A stretch of DNA of 28,218 nt. Origin: an uncultured Prevotella sp. Lineage in GTDB: Bacteria; Bacteroidota; Bacteroidia; Bacteroidales; Bacteroidaceae. The translations under genes and the position numbers were made by a program. Every line of letters starts with the position of its first letter. Position 1 is the stretch's first letter. The notes beneath the pieces are model-generated. The model saw only the letters and a list, made by a program, of their open reading frames with translations, was not told the DNA's origin and did no database searches. Positions 13,688-21,749 of this stretch are shown in pieces. The stretch lies in NCBI GenBank assembly GCA_900546575.1, contig URDM01000035.1:1-28218 (forward strand). Reading direction: 5' to 3'.

Positions 13688-14626
13688 CTAAACCTCCCAT
13701 TCGTAGGTGTCGTAGCACACGCCGCGACCGCCATAGCCTTCTTTATGGGCAATAAGTCCAGCATTTATTACACTACAATTATTTTCAGTACTGCTTCCAA
13801 AGTCGAGATACGGCACATTAGGATAGTCTTTATACATAAGCTGTTCGTATATTGCCTCCATTGCACCATACTCTTTGCCGGCATCATTGGTAGCACTATA
13901 CTGTCCGTGTACAACTTGCTGGCTGAGATAAACAGTCAGTCCTCCTATTATCTGTCCGTCCTTATAGGCATTGTATTGTATGATGTTGTCGGGAAAGCGT
14001 TCCTTTAGCATTTTTATTTCTGCCAAAGAGTGAACAGGTTTAGAGTTGAAGCGTTTGTGCAAATTGTCTTCAAGAATGCGCCAGAAATCGTCAATACTTG
14101 CATTGCGTTCGACAGTTACTCCTGCTTCGTGTGCCTTTCGAAGTCGGCGCAGATGGTCCTTTCGCCAACGCAAATGTTGGTTTACAAATATGGTAGTGCC
14201 AATATTGCGCACGGACAATCGGGCTTTGCATCTCCAGAATATTGCATAAAGGTCTTCTTCAGACGGATGTAAGTGGTAAATCCAAGGTACAGGACGATAC
14301 ATAACTTTCGCAATACCAATGCTACGAAGATAATCGTTGAGTGCATCGAACAAATCGCATGTGTCTACTATAGTCACATTGATGTCCATTATCAGTCCGC
14401 CGTATGTCAAACCAAAGTGTGAGTACAGTGTATTGTCAATCTGGTGGGCTGGCAATAAGGCGTACAGCTTACTGTTTTTGTAGAACAGAAGAGAGTGGTC
14501 ATGAAAACGGTCGGCATGATAATCCATATAGTCGCGACGGAAAAGGAATGTGGCGTTGCGTGCTTTTTCGACATATTTATCCCATATGGATTTGTCTTCG
14601 GGAGTGTATCTTTTTACTTCGAACAT
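13688..14626 (-). CDS. GNAT/FemAB-like acyltransferase of a sugar cassette
   Basis: The 312-residue protein starts MFEVKRYTPEDKSIWDKYV and shows the two-GNAT-domain organisation of the FemAB/BioF2-like (Acetyltransf_6) group, with central RWRKDHLRRLRKAHEAGVTVE and later IGGLTVYLSQQVVHGQYSAT. It overlaps the ketoisomerase gene by 13 bp and precedes the aminotransferase. The likely role is N-acylation of the amino sugar that the aminotransferase makes. Peptidoglycan-type aminoacyl transfer is the alternative. Base composition is more AT-rich than the flanking housekeeping genes, suggesting transfer. Confidence 0.78.
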   Translation of the reverse strand: MFEVKRYTPEDKSIWDKYVEKARNATFLFRRDYMDYHADRFHDHSLLFYKNSKLYALLPAHQIDNTLYSHFGLTYGGLIMDINVTIVDTCDLFDALNDYLRSIGIAKVMYRPVPWIYHLHPSEEDLYAIFWRCKARLSVRNIGTTIFVNQHLRWRKDHLRRLRKAHEAGVTVERNASIDDFWRILEDNLHKRFNSKPVHSLAEIKMLKERFPDNIIQYNAYKDGQIIGGLTVYLSQQVVHGQYSATNDAGKEYGAMEAIYEQLMYKDYPNVPYLDFGSSTENNCSVINAGLIAHKEGYGGRGVCYDTYEWEV

Positions 14627-15033
14627 TTCTTTTGTATATAGTTAATGTAACTATCGTATTCCCTTATATAGTCTTCCTCATCGAATAGTTCGGAAGCTAA
14701 AACAAGACATACAGCACCTGATGAGAAATCCTCGAGCGTACGCCATATACCTGTTTCAACGAGTAATCCTTGCCAAGGATGGTTGAGATGGAACGATTGC
14801 TTCTCGATACCATTGTCGAGCGTCACTGTGAACGACCCACTTACGGCAATAATCACCTCACGACATTGCTTATGAGCATGTCCGCCACGACTCTCGCCTG
14901 ACGGAACGTCGTAGGTCCAATATACCCTACGCACGTCGAAAGGCACGTGTTGCATACTCTCAGCAACGGTAAGATTGCCACGAGGGTCGATTATCTTTGG
15001 AAAATCTATGATTGAATAATTATTCCTGTTCAT
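14614..15033 (-). CDS. FdtA/QdtA-type dTDP-keto-sugar 3,4-ketoisomerase
   Basis: The 139-residue cupin has the family core: DPRGNLTVAES near the N-terminus, RRVYWTYDVPSGESRGGHAHK with the active-site H52-A-H54, and later SFHLNHPWQGLLVETGIWRTLEDFS. Such enzymes convert dTDP-4-keto-6-deoxyglucose to a 3-keto isomer. That product is the substrate of FdtB/QdtB aminotransferases, one of which is encoded two genes downstream. Whether the product has the galacto (Fuc3N) or gluco (Qui3N) configuration cannot be read from sequence. It overlaps both neighbours (14 bp and 13 bp), indicating one transcript. Confidence 0.88.
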   Translation of the reverse strand: MNRNNYSIIDFPKIIDPRGNLTVAESMQHVPFDVRRVYWTYDVPSGESRGGHAHKQCREVIIAVSGSFTVTLDNGIEKQSFHLNHPWQGLLVETGIWRTLEDFSSGAVCLVLASELFDEEDYIREYDSYINYIQKKCSK

Positions 15034-16126
15034 TGAATTTCTTTTTATACATATAACGCCCGATTCTCATAATTATTGCGAATAAGTAGGCTGCAACAAT
15101 AGACAATATAAGGCATATTGCAAAAAGTATGGGGTTGCATACGGTGTCATATCCAAAGAGACGTCCCCACACGAATACAAATGCTGTAATCACTATACCA
15201 TGCAACATGTATATTTCGAAACTGATGTTGCCCAAGAAAACAAGTGCTCGTTGGCTTAATAATTTTGTAATTGTGCCTTTGTTGTTGCTTGATATGGCAA
15301 ACCAATATATTAACAAACTGAATGGTAGCCAAAACAATGGAGCTAAACGTATACATGATGGCAATGAAGAGTATGGGATAAATGTCAATGCTGATATTGA
15401 CACAACTATTATATCAAGTATCGACAGCATAAAGGCAGACTGTCGGCAAATCCATTGCTTGATGCGAATGGCAATGTTTGCGATATACAGGCGATACAAT
15501 ATTATTCCTAATGTAAAATCAATGATACGTAATGGTGGAAAGGCATATACGAAGTTATCTATTGCTGTATTGTTGCAGCATGACTCTATCATAAGTGCAA
15601 ATAATATATATATCGTCAGTAGGGCTTTGAATACTCTGTTGCGCGATATTATCAATTGTCTATAGAGAAATGGAAACAACAAATAGCAAAAGAACAATGC
15701 ACCAAGAAACCACGAAAGTCCAGTTCCATATCTCAGCATGTCTTCGGATAGAGTAAACCCTTGAAGCATAAATACGTGGAGTATTGTCTTTGTGATATTG
15801 AATTTCACTCCGGCTGCAAAGCTCATACATAAAGCTATGGTGAATGTAACCAAATGAAGTGGATATATTTTTGCAAGGCGTTTGCGTAAGAACTGAACGT
15901 ATCGGAAAGTTCCGTCTTCTACTCTTGGGCCGCATCCTATGCTCAGTACAAATCCACTTAGTATGAAGAAGAATGTGACACCTGCATCACCCCCATAATC
16001 AAAGCCGTGAAAACCAAGACTTCTAAAATAGTGGCAGATGAAAATCTGCATGCAGAATACGAAACGCATAGATTGCAATGTTGCAATATGGTGGCTTGAT
16101 GATTTGGCTGAAATGATCTTGTTCAT
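15020..16126 (-). CDS. Acyltransferase-3 family membrane O-acyltransferase
   Basis: From the ATG at 16126 the protein has 368 residues and about ten membrane helices. The acyltransferase-3 signature is visible near the start: QSMRFVFCMQIFICHYF with its histidine, then GGDAGVTFFFILSGFVLS. Such enzymes O-acetylate surface sugars. The longer open frame to 16186 would translate the purT terminator hairpin, so I reject it. The gene is strikingly AT-rich (many Ile, Phe and Tyr codons ending in A or T), unlike lepA and purT. It leads the sugar cassette and overlaps the ketoisomerase gene by 14 bp. Confidence 0.87.
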   Translation of the reverse strand: MNKIISAKSSSHHIATLQSMRFVFCMQIFICHYFRSLGFHGFDYGGDAGVTFFFILSGFVLSIGCGPRVEDGTFRYVQFLRKRLAKIYPLHLVTFTIALCMSFAAGVKFNITKTILHVFMLQGFTLSEDMLRYGTGLSWFLGALFFCYLLFPFLYRQLIISRNRVFKALLTIYILFALMIESCCNNTAIDNFVYAFPPLRIIDFTLGIILYRLYIANIAIRIKQWICRQSAFMLSILDIIVVSISALTFIPYSSLPSCIRLAPLFWLPFSLLIYWFAISSNNKGTITKLLSQRALVFLGNISFEIYMLHGIVITAFVFVWGRLFGYDTVCNPILFAICLILSIVAAYLFAIIMRIGRYMYKKKFNEQE

Positions 16127-16136
16127 GATGATTAAT

Positions 16137-16175
16137 AAAAAAAAGTTTCGCAAGTCGACGACTTGCGAAACTTTT
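16137..16175 (-). terminator. Terminator of purT, directly before the acyltransferase start
   Basis: A 17-bp perfect inverted repeat (AAAAGTTTCGCAAGTCG at 16141-16157 and its complement at 16159-16175) runs into a T run on the minus strand (16144-16137). It lies 23 bp past the purT stop and only about 10 nt before the acyltransferase ATG, leaving no room for a separate promoter. Confidence 0.85.
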
Positions 16176-16198
16176 GTATATAGCATTGCTTTGTTATG

Positions 16199-17380
16199 TT
16201 ACTTGTCCATATATGGGTCGGTACCAAGCACTGTTGCTGCGAGTCGCTTTGCCTTGTCACGAAGCTGTGTGGTGTCGGCTGTCGGTTCGCCATAGCAGAG
16301 CACTACGCCCATACGGCGACCTACGTGTGCCTCCCCCTTACCGAAGATACGTACTCGTGTGTAATCTTCTTTGAGTGCATCCATGAAGTTGTATGGCAGC
16401 GGGTCGTTGGTCTCTGTGGGTGAAAGAACTACGGCACTTGCTCCTGCATGATCAAGATGAATGCCTGCTATGGGCAGTCCCATTACTGCGCGGAAGTGGA
16501 GTTCAAACTCTGAGAGGTTTGTTGTATGGCCCAGTGTAACCATTCCAGTGTCGTGCGGACGTGGTGAAAGTTCGCTGAATATCACTTCACCCTCCTTTGT
16601 AAGGAAGAATTCAACGCCCCAGATTCCGGCACCGGTAAGTGCCTTTGTCACCTTCTCTGCCATGTCTTCTGCCTTGCGCAATTCGTCCTCAGGCAACTGG
16701 AACGGCTGCCAGCTCTCGCGATAGTCGCCACCTTTCTGTACGTGTCCGATAGGCGGACAGAACAGTGTGGGGCCGTTTTTCTGTGTTACTGTGAGCAGAG
16801 TGAACTCAGAGTCGAAGTGGATGAATTCCTCGATGATTATCTCCTTAACATCGCCACGGCTTCCTTCCATGGCATCGTTGAATGCCTTTTCAAGCTGTTC
16901 CGGTTCGCGAACGATGCTCTGTCCGTGACCCGATGATGACATAAGGGGTTTGATTACGCATGGAAAACCAATCTCCTTAGAGTGCTCGCGGAGCTGTTCG
17001 AGAGTGGTTGCGTAGAAGTATTTGGCTGTACGCAGTCCCAATTCCTTTGCTGCGAGGTCGCGTATGGCCTTGCGGTTCATTGTATAGTTTACGGCGCGGG
17101 CGCTCGGCACCACCTGAATGCCTTCCTTCTCGAAGTCGAAAAGACGTTCGGTACGTATTGCTTCGATTTCAGGCACGATGATGTCTGGGTGATGACGCTC
17201 AACAACAGCAGTCAAGGCATCGCCATCAAGCATGTTGAACACTTCGTGCTCGTCGGCAACCTGCATTGCCGGTGCGCCTTCGTATCTGTCGCATGCAATG
17301 ACATATTGTCCTGCACGCTTTGCGGCGATGACAAACTCTTTGCCCAATTCGCCCGAACCTAACAACAATATTTTTTTCAT
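16199..17380 (-). CDS. purT: Formate-dependent phosphoribosylglycinamide formyltransferase 2
   Basis: The 393-residue protein has the usual PurT length and ATP-grasp fold: N-terminal MKKILLLGSGELGKEFVIAA, VPEIEAIRTERL, IKPLMSSSGHGQS as part of the ATP site, FFLTKEGEVIFSELSPRPHDTGMVT with metal-binding Glu, and a C-terminal RRMGVVLCYG. It makes formyl-GAR from GAR, formate and ATP in purine synthesis. It sits 45 bp after the Crp/Fnr-type gene with no promoter of its own visible, and it ends at a strong terminator. Confidence 0.95.
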   Translation of the reverse strand: MKKILLLGSGELGKEFVIAAKRAGQYVIACDRYEGAPAMQVADEHEVFNMLDGDALTAVVERHHPDIIVPEIEAIRTERLFDFEKEGIQVVPSARAVNYTMNRKAIRDLAAKELGLRTAKYFYATTLEQLREHSKEIGFPCVIKPLMSSSGHGQSIVREPEQLEKAFNDAMEGSRGDVKEIIIEEFIHFDSEFTLLTVTQKNGPTLFCPPIGHVQKGGDYRESWQPFQLPEDELRKAEDMAEKVTKALTGAGIWGVEFFLTKEGEVIFSELSPRPHDTGMVTLGHTTNLSEFELHFRAVMGLPIAGIHLDHAGASAVVLSPTETNDPLPYNFMDALKEDYTRVRIFGKGEAHVGRRMGVVLCYGEPTADTTQLRDKAKRLAATVLGTDPYMDK

Positions 17381-17425
17381 TTTGTGATAATGTTAAAAGT
17401 CATTTGTATAGCGTGACGTTCTCTC

Positions 17426-18025
17426 TTAGTCGAGAAGAGTAGATGCACGTACACGCGACAATGTCTCGGGGGTCATCTGCAGATAGCTTGCTATGTACAC
17501 CAACGGTGCACGTAACACCACCTGCGGCATCAGTTTGCACAGTCTCTTGTAGCGGTCTTGTGCTGTCTCAAAGCGCACAAGGTCGGCATGTACCTGCGAC
17601 ATGATGAGGCTTTCCTCCAATATCTTGCGGTAGAGTATCTGTATGTTGACGTTGTGCATAGCCACTCTTTCAAGCTCGGCCTTAGGCAGAGCGTACACTA
17701 CAGTAGGCTCGATGGCCTCAATCTGCAGCTTGGTTGGTTCCTCCTTGAAGAGGCTTTCGATGCACATTACGATGGTATGGTCTTGTGCCAGATGTTCGGT
17801 CACTTCCTTGCCGTGCTTAAAGTAGAATTGGCGCATGAGTCCCTTGTCGATATACAAGAAGTTCTTGCATATTTCACCTTCGCTGAGTGCAATTTCGCCT
17901 TTGGCGTACTTGATGGGTACAAGTATGCTCTCAAGCACGTCGAGCTCATCGTGCGTCATTGTACTGTAACGTCTTGCCAACTCACGTGCTACGTCGCGCG
18001 TGTTTGTGCCGACCAACTCTTTCAT
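17426..18025 (-). CDS. Crp/Fnr-family transcriptional regulator
   Basis: The 199-residue protein has an N-terminal cyclic-nucleotide-binding-like beta-roll (about residues 25-130, with YAKGEIALSEGEICKNFLYIDKGLMRQFYF) and a C-terminal winged helix (about 160-199) with the recognition segment IASYLQMTPETLSRVRA. It has no cysteine cluster like that of Fnr, and the cAMP contact residues are not clearly conserved, so the ligand is unknown. Bacteroidetes have many such orphans. A good AAGGAAGG sequence precedes the ATG. It lies between lepA and purT on the same strand. Confidence 0.9.
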   Translation of the reverse strand: MKELVGTNTRDVARELARRYSTMTHDELDVLESILVPIKYAKGEIALSEGEICKNFLYIDKGLMRQFYFKHGKEVTEHLAQDHTIVMCIESLFKEEPTKLQIEAIEPTVVYALPKAELERVAMHNVNIQILYRKILEESLIMSQVHADLVRFETAQDRYKRLCKLMPQVVLRAPLVYIASYLQMTPETLSRVRASTLLD

Positions 18026-18120
18026 AAGTTACCTTCCTTTCTATATTTGTTTAGTTGACTTATTATTTTATGTTTGGTTGAATATGTATTTTGTTTTTAT
18101 CGACCTTCTTACGTCGGATA

Positions 18121-19902
18121 TTAGTCGAGCTTCAGCACGGCGAGGAATGCCTTTTGCGGAACCTCGACGTTGCCAATCTGCTTCATACGCTTCTTGCCCT
18201 TCTTCTGCTTTTCGAGCAACTTGCGTTTACGGCTTACGTCGCCACCATAACACTTGGCTGTCACGTCCTTGCGCACGCACTTGATTGTTTCGCGTGCAAC
18301 AATCTTGGCACCTATTGCTGCCTGTATGGCAATGTCGAACTGCTGGCGTGGAATGAGATCCTTCAGCTTTTCGCACATCTTGCGTCCCATGCTTACGGCA
18401 TAGTCTTGATGTGTCAGTGCCGAAAGAGCATCTACTGGCTCGCCGTTGAGCAAAATGTCGAGCTTGGCAAGACGTGACGGACGGAATCCGTCAATATGGT
18501 AGTCGAACGATGCGTAGCCTTTGCTTATCGACTTGAGCTTGTCGTAGAAGTCGATAACAATCTCACCGAGAGGCAGCATGAAGTGCAGTTCCACACGGTT
18601 GCCACTGACGTATTCCTGGTTGATAAGCTCGCCGCGCTTGTCGAGGCAGAGCGTCATGATAGGACCAATGAAGTTTGTCGTGGTGATGATCGATGCACGT
18701 ATGTATGGTTCTTCGATATGGTCGATAAGTGTCTGCTCGGGCAATCCCGACGGATTGTGCACCTCCTTCACGCCTCCCTGCTTGTCGTATACCATATACG
18801 AAACGTTGGGCACGGTGGTGATGACGTCCATGTTGAATTCGCGGTCGAGTCGTTCCTGCACAATCTCCATGTGCAGAAGTCCGAGGAATCCGCAACGGAA
18901 ACCGAAGCCGAGGGCTACCGACGACTCTGGCGAGAATGTCAGTGAAGCGTCATTGAGCTGTAGCTTCTCGAGCGAAGCACGCAGATTCTCGTATTCGCTT
19001 GGGTCAATGGGATACACACCGGCAAATACCATAGGCTTGACTTCCTGGAATCCGGAGATAGCCTTGTCACATGGACGGTTGACATGGGTGATAGTATCGC
19101 CTACCTTAACCTCTGTGGCATCCTTGATGCCTGATATGATGTAGCCTACCTCGCCCGTTCCGAGCACCTGACGTGGCACCATGTCCATCTTCAATACGCC
19201 AACCTCGTCTGCCACATACTCCATTCCGGTGTTGAAGAACTTCACCTTGTCGCCCTTGCGTATCTCTCCGTTCTCTATCTTGAAGTAGGCAATGATGCCA
19301 CGGAACGAGTTGAATACCGAGTCGAAGATAAGTGCCTGAAGCGGACCTTTGGTATCGCCGACCGGGTGTGGCACTCGCTCAACGATTGCTTTAAGCACAT
19401 CGTCAACGCCTTCGCCGGTCTTGCCGGAGGCGCGCAGAATGTCTTCACGCTTGCAACCGATAAGTTCTATAATCTCGTCTTCTACCTCGTCGGGCATAGC
19501 GCTTGGCATATCGATCTTGTTCAGCACCGGTATAATCTCAAGGTCGTGCTCTATAGCCATATAGAGGTTTGAGATGGTCTGTGCCTGAACGCCTTGGGTG
19601 GCATCTACAACGAGCAGAGCGCCCTCGCAGGCAGCAATGCTTCGCGACACTTCGTATGAAAAGTCGACGTGTCCCGGGGTGTCAATAAGATTGAGAATAT
19701 ATGTCTGGTCGTTATACTTGTACTCCATCTGGATGGCGTGGCTCTTGATAGTGATGCCACGTTCGCGCTCCAGATCCATATTGTCAAGCATCTGACCTTC
19801 AGTTATCTTGATTGTTTGCGTACGCTCCAACAGTCGGTCGGCAAGTGTCGACTTGCCGTGGTCGATGTGGGCAATAATACAGAAATTCCTTATATTGTCC
19901 AT
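18121..19902 (-). CDS. lepA: Elongation factor 4 (LepA)
   Basis: The 593-residue GTPase is complete. G1 is AHIDHGKST (11-19), G3 is DTPGHVD (74-80) and G4 is NKID (128-131). EF-G-like domains II, III and V follow, and the LepA-only C-terminal domain ends with VTAKCYGGDVSRKRKLLEKQKKGKKRMKQIG and VPQKAFLAVLKLD. LepA acts on the ribosome during stressed translation or initiation. Its promoter lies in a 40-bp inverted repeat shared with the divergent lipoprotein gene. Confidence 0.97.
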   Translation of the reverse strand: MDNIRNFCIIAHIDHGKSTLADRLLERTQTIKITEGQMLDNMDLERERGITIKSHAIQMEYKYNDQTYILNLIDTPGHVDFSYEVSRSIAACEGALLVVDATQGVQAQTISNLYMAIEHDLEIIPVLNKIDMPSAMPDEVEDEIIELIGCKREDILRASGKTGEGVDDVLKAIVERVPHPVGDTKGPLQALIFDSVFNSFRGIIAYFKIENGEIRKGDKVKFFNTGMEYVADEVGVLKMDMVPRQVLGTGEVGYIISGIKDATEVKVGDTITHVNRPCDKAISGFQEVKPMVFAGVYPIDPSEYENLRASLEKLQLNDASLTFSPESSVALGFGFRCGFLGLLHMEIVQERLDREFNMDVITTVPNVSYMVYDKQGGVKEVHNPSGLPEQTLIDHIEEPYIRASIITTTNFIGPIMTLCLDKRGELINQEYVSGNRVELHFMLPLGEIVIDFYDKLKSISKGYASFDYHIDGFRPSRLAKLDILLNGEPVDALSALTHQDYAVSMGRKMCEKLKDLIPRQQFDIAIQAAIGAKIVARETIKCVRKDVTAKCYGGDVSRKRKLLEKQKKGKKRMKQIGNVEVPQKAFLAVLKLD

Positions 19903-19923
19903 TGATATATATCAGTTTTATGT

Positions 19924-19963
19924 GCAAAGATACTCGTTTTTTCCGACAAATGGGTATCTTTGC
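19924..19963. promoter_or_regulatory. Divergent promoter pair in an inverted repeat
   Basis: GCAAAGATAC (19924-19933) and GTATCTTTGC (19954-19963) form a perfect 10-bp inverted repeat with a 20-bp centre. The left arm contains a minus-strand -7 box TATCTTTG facing lepA, and the right arm the same box on the plus strand facing the lipoprotein gene at 20055. With the usual 20-bp spacing, each promoter's -33 region falls on the other's -7 box. Confidence 0.65.
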
Positions 19964-20054
19964 ATAAGAATTTGTGCCTTATATGGTTGTGAAATCTAAC
20001 TTTCACATTTCTTATAGGTAGTGATAGTACGAATTATAATAAAACATACACAAA

Positions 20055-20456
20055 ATGAGATATTTTGCATTTTGCGCCGCCTTGTGCTCTGTAGTGCTTT
20101 GTGGCTGTCATGAGAGTATGGAGAAGCGTGCCCAGCGTGAGGCTCGTGAGTATACCGAGAAGTATTGTCCTACGCCCGTTCAGAACTTTACACGTACTGA
20201 CAGTGTAGTGTTTGAGATGGATACTAAGACTTATCATTACTATTGTTCGGCAGTAGGCGACCTCGACAATGCCAAGGTGTTCGACCTTAACCGCTCCAAG
20301 ATAGCGGATGCTCTGCTTCTTAATGTACGCGAGAACACATCGTTCCGTCCGTACAAGAAGGAAGGCTTTGCTTTCCAATGGACTCTGCGTTCGGACAAGG
20401 ACAAGAAAACTGTGTACTTCGACCGTAAGTTTACGCCGAAGGATTACAACAAGTAG
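20055..20456 (+). CDS. Small conserved-looking lipoprotein, unknown function
   Basis: The 133-residue product has a lipoprotein signal peptide ending LCGC (acylated Cys18) followed by HESMEKRAQREAREYTEKYCPTP. The mature part is a single compact domain with SVVFEMDTKTYHYYCSAVGDLDN, then LNVRENTSFRPYKKEGFAFQWTLRS and a Lys-rich end. Two cysteines (in KYCPTP and YYCSAV) might form a disulfide in the periplasm. I recognise no characterised family. The leader is about 90 nt from the divergent promoter, and a strong hairpin terminates it. Confidence 0.8.
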   Translation: MRYFAFCAALCSVVLCGCHESMEKRAQREAREYTEKYCPTPVQNFTRTDSVVFEMDTKTYHYYCSAVGDLDNAKVFDLNRSKIADALLLNVRENTSFRPYKKEGFAFQWTLRSDKDKKTVYFDRKFTPKDYNK

Positions 20457-20488
20457 TAACAGGAAATAATATAAATACAAACTATAAC

Positions 20489-20571
20489 AAACGACAAAAG
20501 ACAACTTGCACAATGTATCGTATACATCAATACTGAGTATATAATAATGTGTAAGTTGTCTTTTGTCGTTT
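20489..20571 (+). terminator. Long-stem terminator between convergent genes
   Basis: An 18-bp perfect stem (AACGACAAAAGACAACTT at 20490-20507 with its complement at 20553-20570) is extended inward by GCACA/TGTGT pairs to about 23-24 bp. The loop is about 35 nt and TTTTTT follows the right arm. It ends the lipoprotein transcript and may also shield the minus-strand nagA unit, whose stop is 9 bp away. Confidence 0.8.
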
Positions 20572-20578
20572 TTTATAT

Positions 20579-21736
20579 TTAGAGATAGCTCACCACCTCG
20601 TTGCCCATCTGCATTACATAGGTGAGGTTGATGTCTCTGTCGAATACGATAATGTCGGCATCCTTGCCCTCTTCGATAGAACCCTTGCGGTCGAACACGC
20701 CCATAATCTTGGCTGGTGTCTCGCTCGCCATACGGAAAACGTCTTCCATAGGAATGTTGGCTTTCTGTATGCAGGTGCGTATGAGGGTGTCCATAGTGGC
20801 GATTGAGCCTGCAAGAGCCGAACGGTCTGCCAGCTTACATACGCCGTCTTCCATGATGACGCGTGGCTCGGCTGAAACATCGCCTTCGCTTGCGGCATAT
20901 GCCAAAGAGTCGGTGATGAGTGCCATACGTTCAACGCCCTTGATCTTGTGTACAACCTTAAGCATTACTGGCGGTACGTGCAAGCCGTCGGCGATGACCT
21001 CTACGGTCATGTCCTGCATTGCGTATACACTCTCAACGGTGCCAGGCACCTTGAACTCATGCTCCTTATATACTACAGGCATGGCGTTGTAGAAGTGTGC
21101 GGCGTGTGTCATGCCTGCCTTGTGAGCCTCTACCACGTCCTTGTAAGTGGCGCGTGTGCAGGTGAGAGCGGTAAGTACGCCGTGCATATTACATGTCTTG
21201 ATGAAGCGTACCGAGCCTGGCAGCTCTGGAGCCTCGTCCCAACGCTTGATGCACTTGTACTTGCTGAGCAGCGTTTCGTATTCGTATATTACCGGTGCCT
21301 TGATAAGTACGGGGTTCTGTGCGCCAGCCTCTTTGGGATTGATGTACGAACCTTCGATGTGCAATCCGAGCACAGGGCTGTTCTCCTCAGCCATGAGTTT
21401 TTCGCATACATTGCATGCTGCCTCAATAGTAGGGATAGTCGATGACGACAGTGTGGGGTATATTGAGGTAGTGCCATGCTTCAAGTGTGCGTTGACAGCT
21501 TCGCGGAAAGCGTCCTCGCAGCCTTCAATAAAGTCGCGTCCGCCACCTCCGTGTGTGTGCATGTCAATACCTCCGGGAACTATATAGCCCCCGTTGACAT
21601 CGATGATTTCAGCTCCTACAACGTGCAAGTCGATGTTTGAGACACATCTGATTCTGTTGCCGTCGGTAACGATGGAGCCGCCATCAAGCCAACCTTTCGG
21701 TGTTAGGATGCGACCGTTGACAAATTGTTTTAGCAT
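20579..21736 (-). CDS. nagA: NagA paralogue with an altered metal site
   Basis: The 385-residue amidohydrolase aligns without gaps to the neighbouring NagA. It keeps the family HxH (H60, H62 in HTHGGGGRDF), E128 in HIEGSY, H214 in HFYNAM and the catalytic Asp in LITDSLA. Two changes stand out. The metal-ligand His expected at 193 (GHTRAT in the paralogue) is Cys193 in TCTRAT, and the conserved Pro after the E128 motif is Ser130. NagA deacetylates N-acetylglucosamine-6-phosphate in the cytoplasm. This copy may bind another metal, take another substrate or be inactive. It lies 13 bp after its paralogue, on one transcript. Confidence 0.88.
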   Translation of the reverse strand: MLKQFVNGRILTPKGWLDGGSIVTDGNRIRCVSNIDLHVVGAEIIDVNGGYIVPGGIDMHTHGGGGRDFIEGCEDAFREAVNAHLKHGTTSIYPTLSSSTIPTIEAACNVCEKLMAEENSPVLGLHIEGSYINPKEAGAQNPVLIKAPVIYEYETLLSKYKCIKRWDEAPELPGSVRFIKTCNMHGVLTALTCTRATYKDVVEAHKAGMTHAAHFYNAMPVVYKEHEFKVPGTVESVYAMQDMTVEVIADGLHVPPVMLKVVHKIKGVERMALITDSLAYAASEGDVSAEPRVIMEDGVCKLADRSALAGSIATMDTLIRTCIQKANIPMEDVFRMASETPAKIMGVFDRKGSIEEGKDADIIVFDRDINLTYVMQMGNEVVSYL

Positions 21737-21749
21737 AGCTTATCTGTAT

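Noticed and set aside
16127..16186. 20-residue extension of the acyltransferase
   Set aside because: It would translate the purT terminator hairpin; the ATG at 16126 fits the family better.
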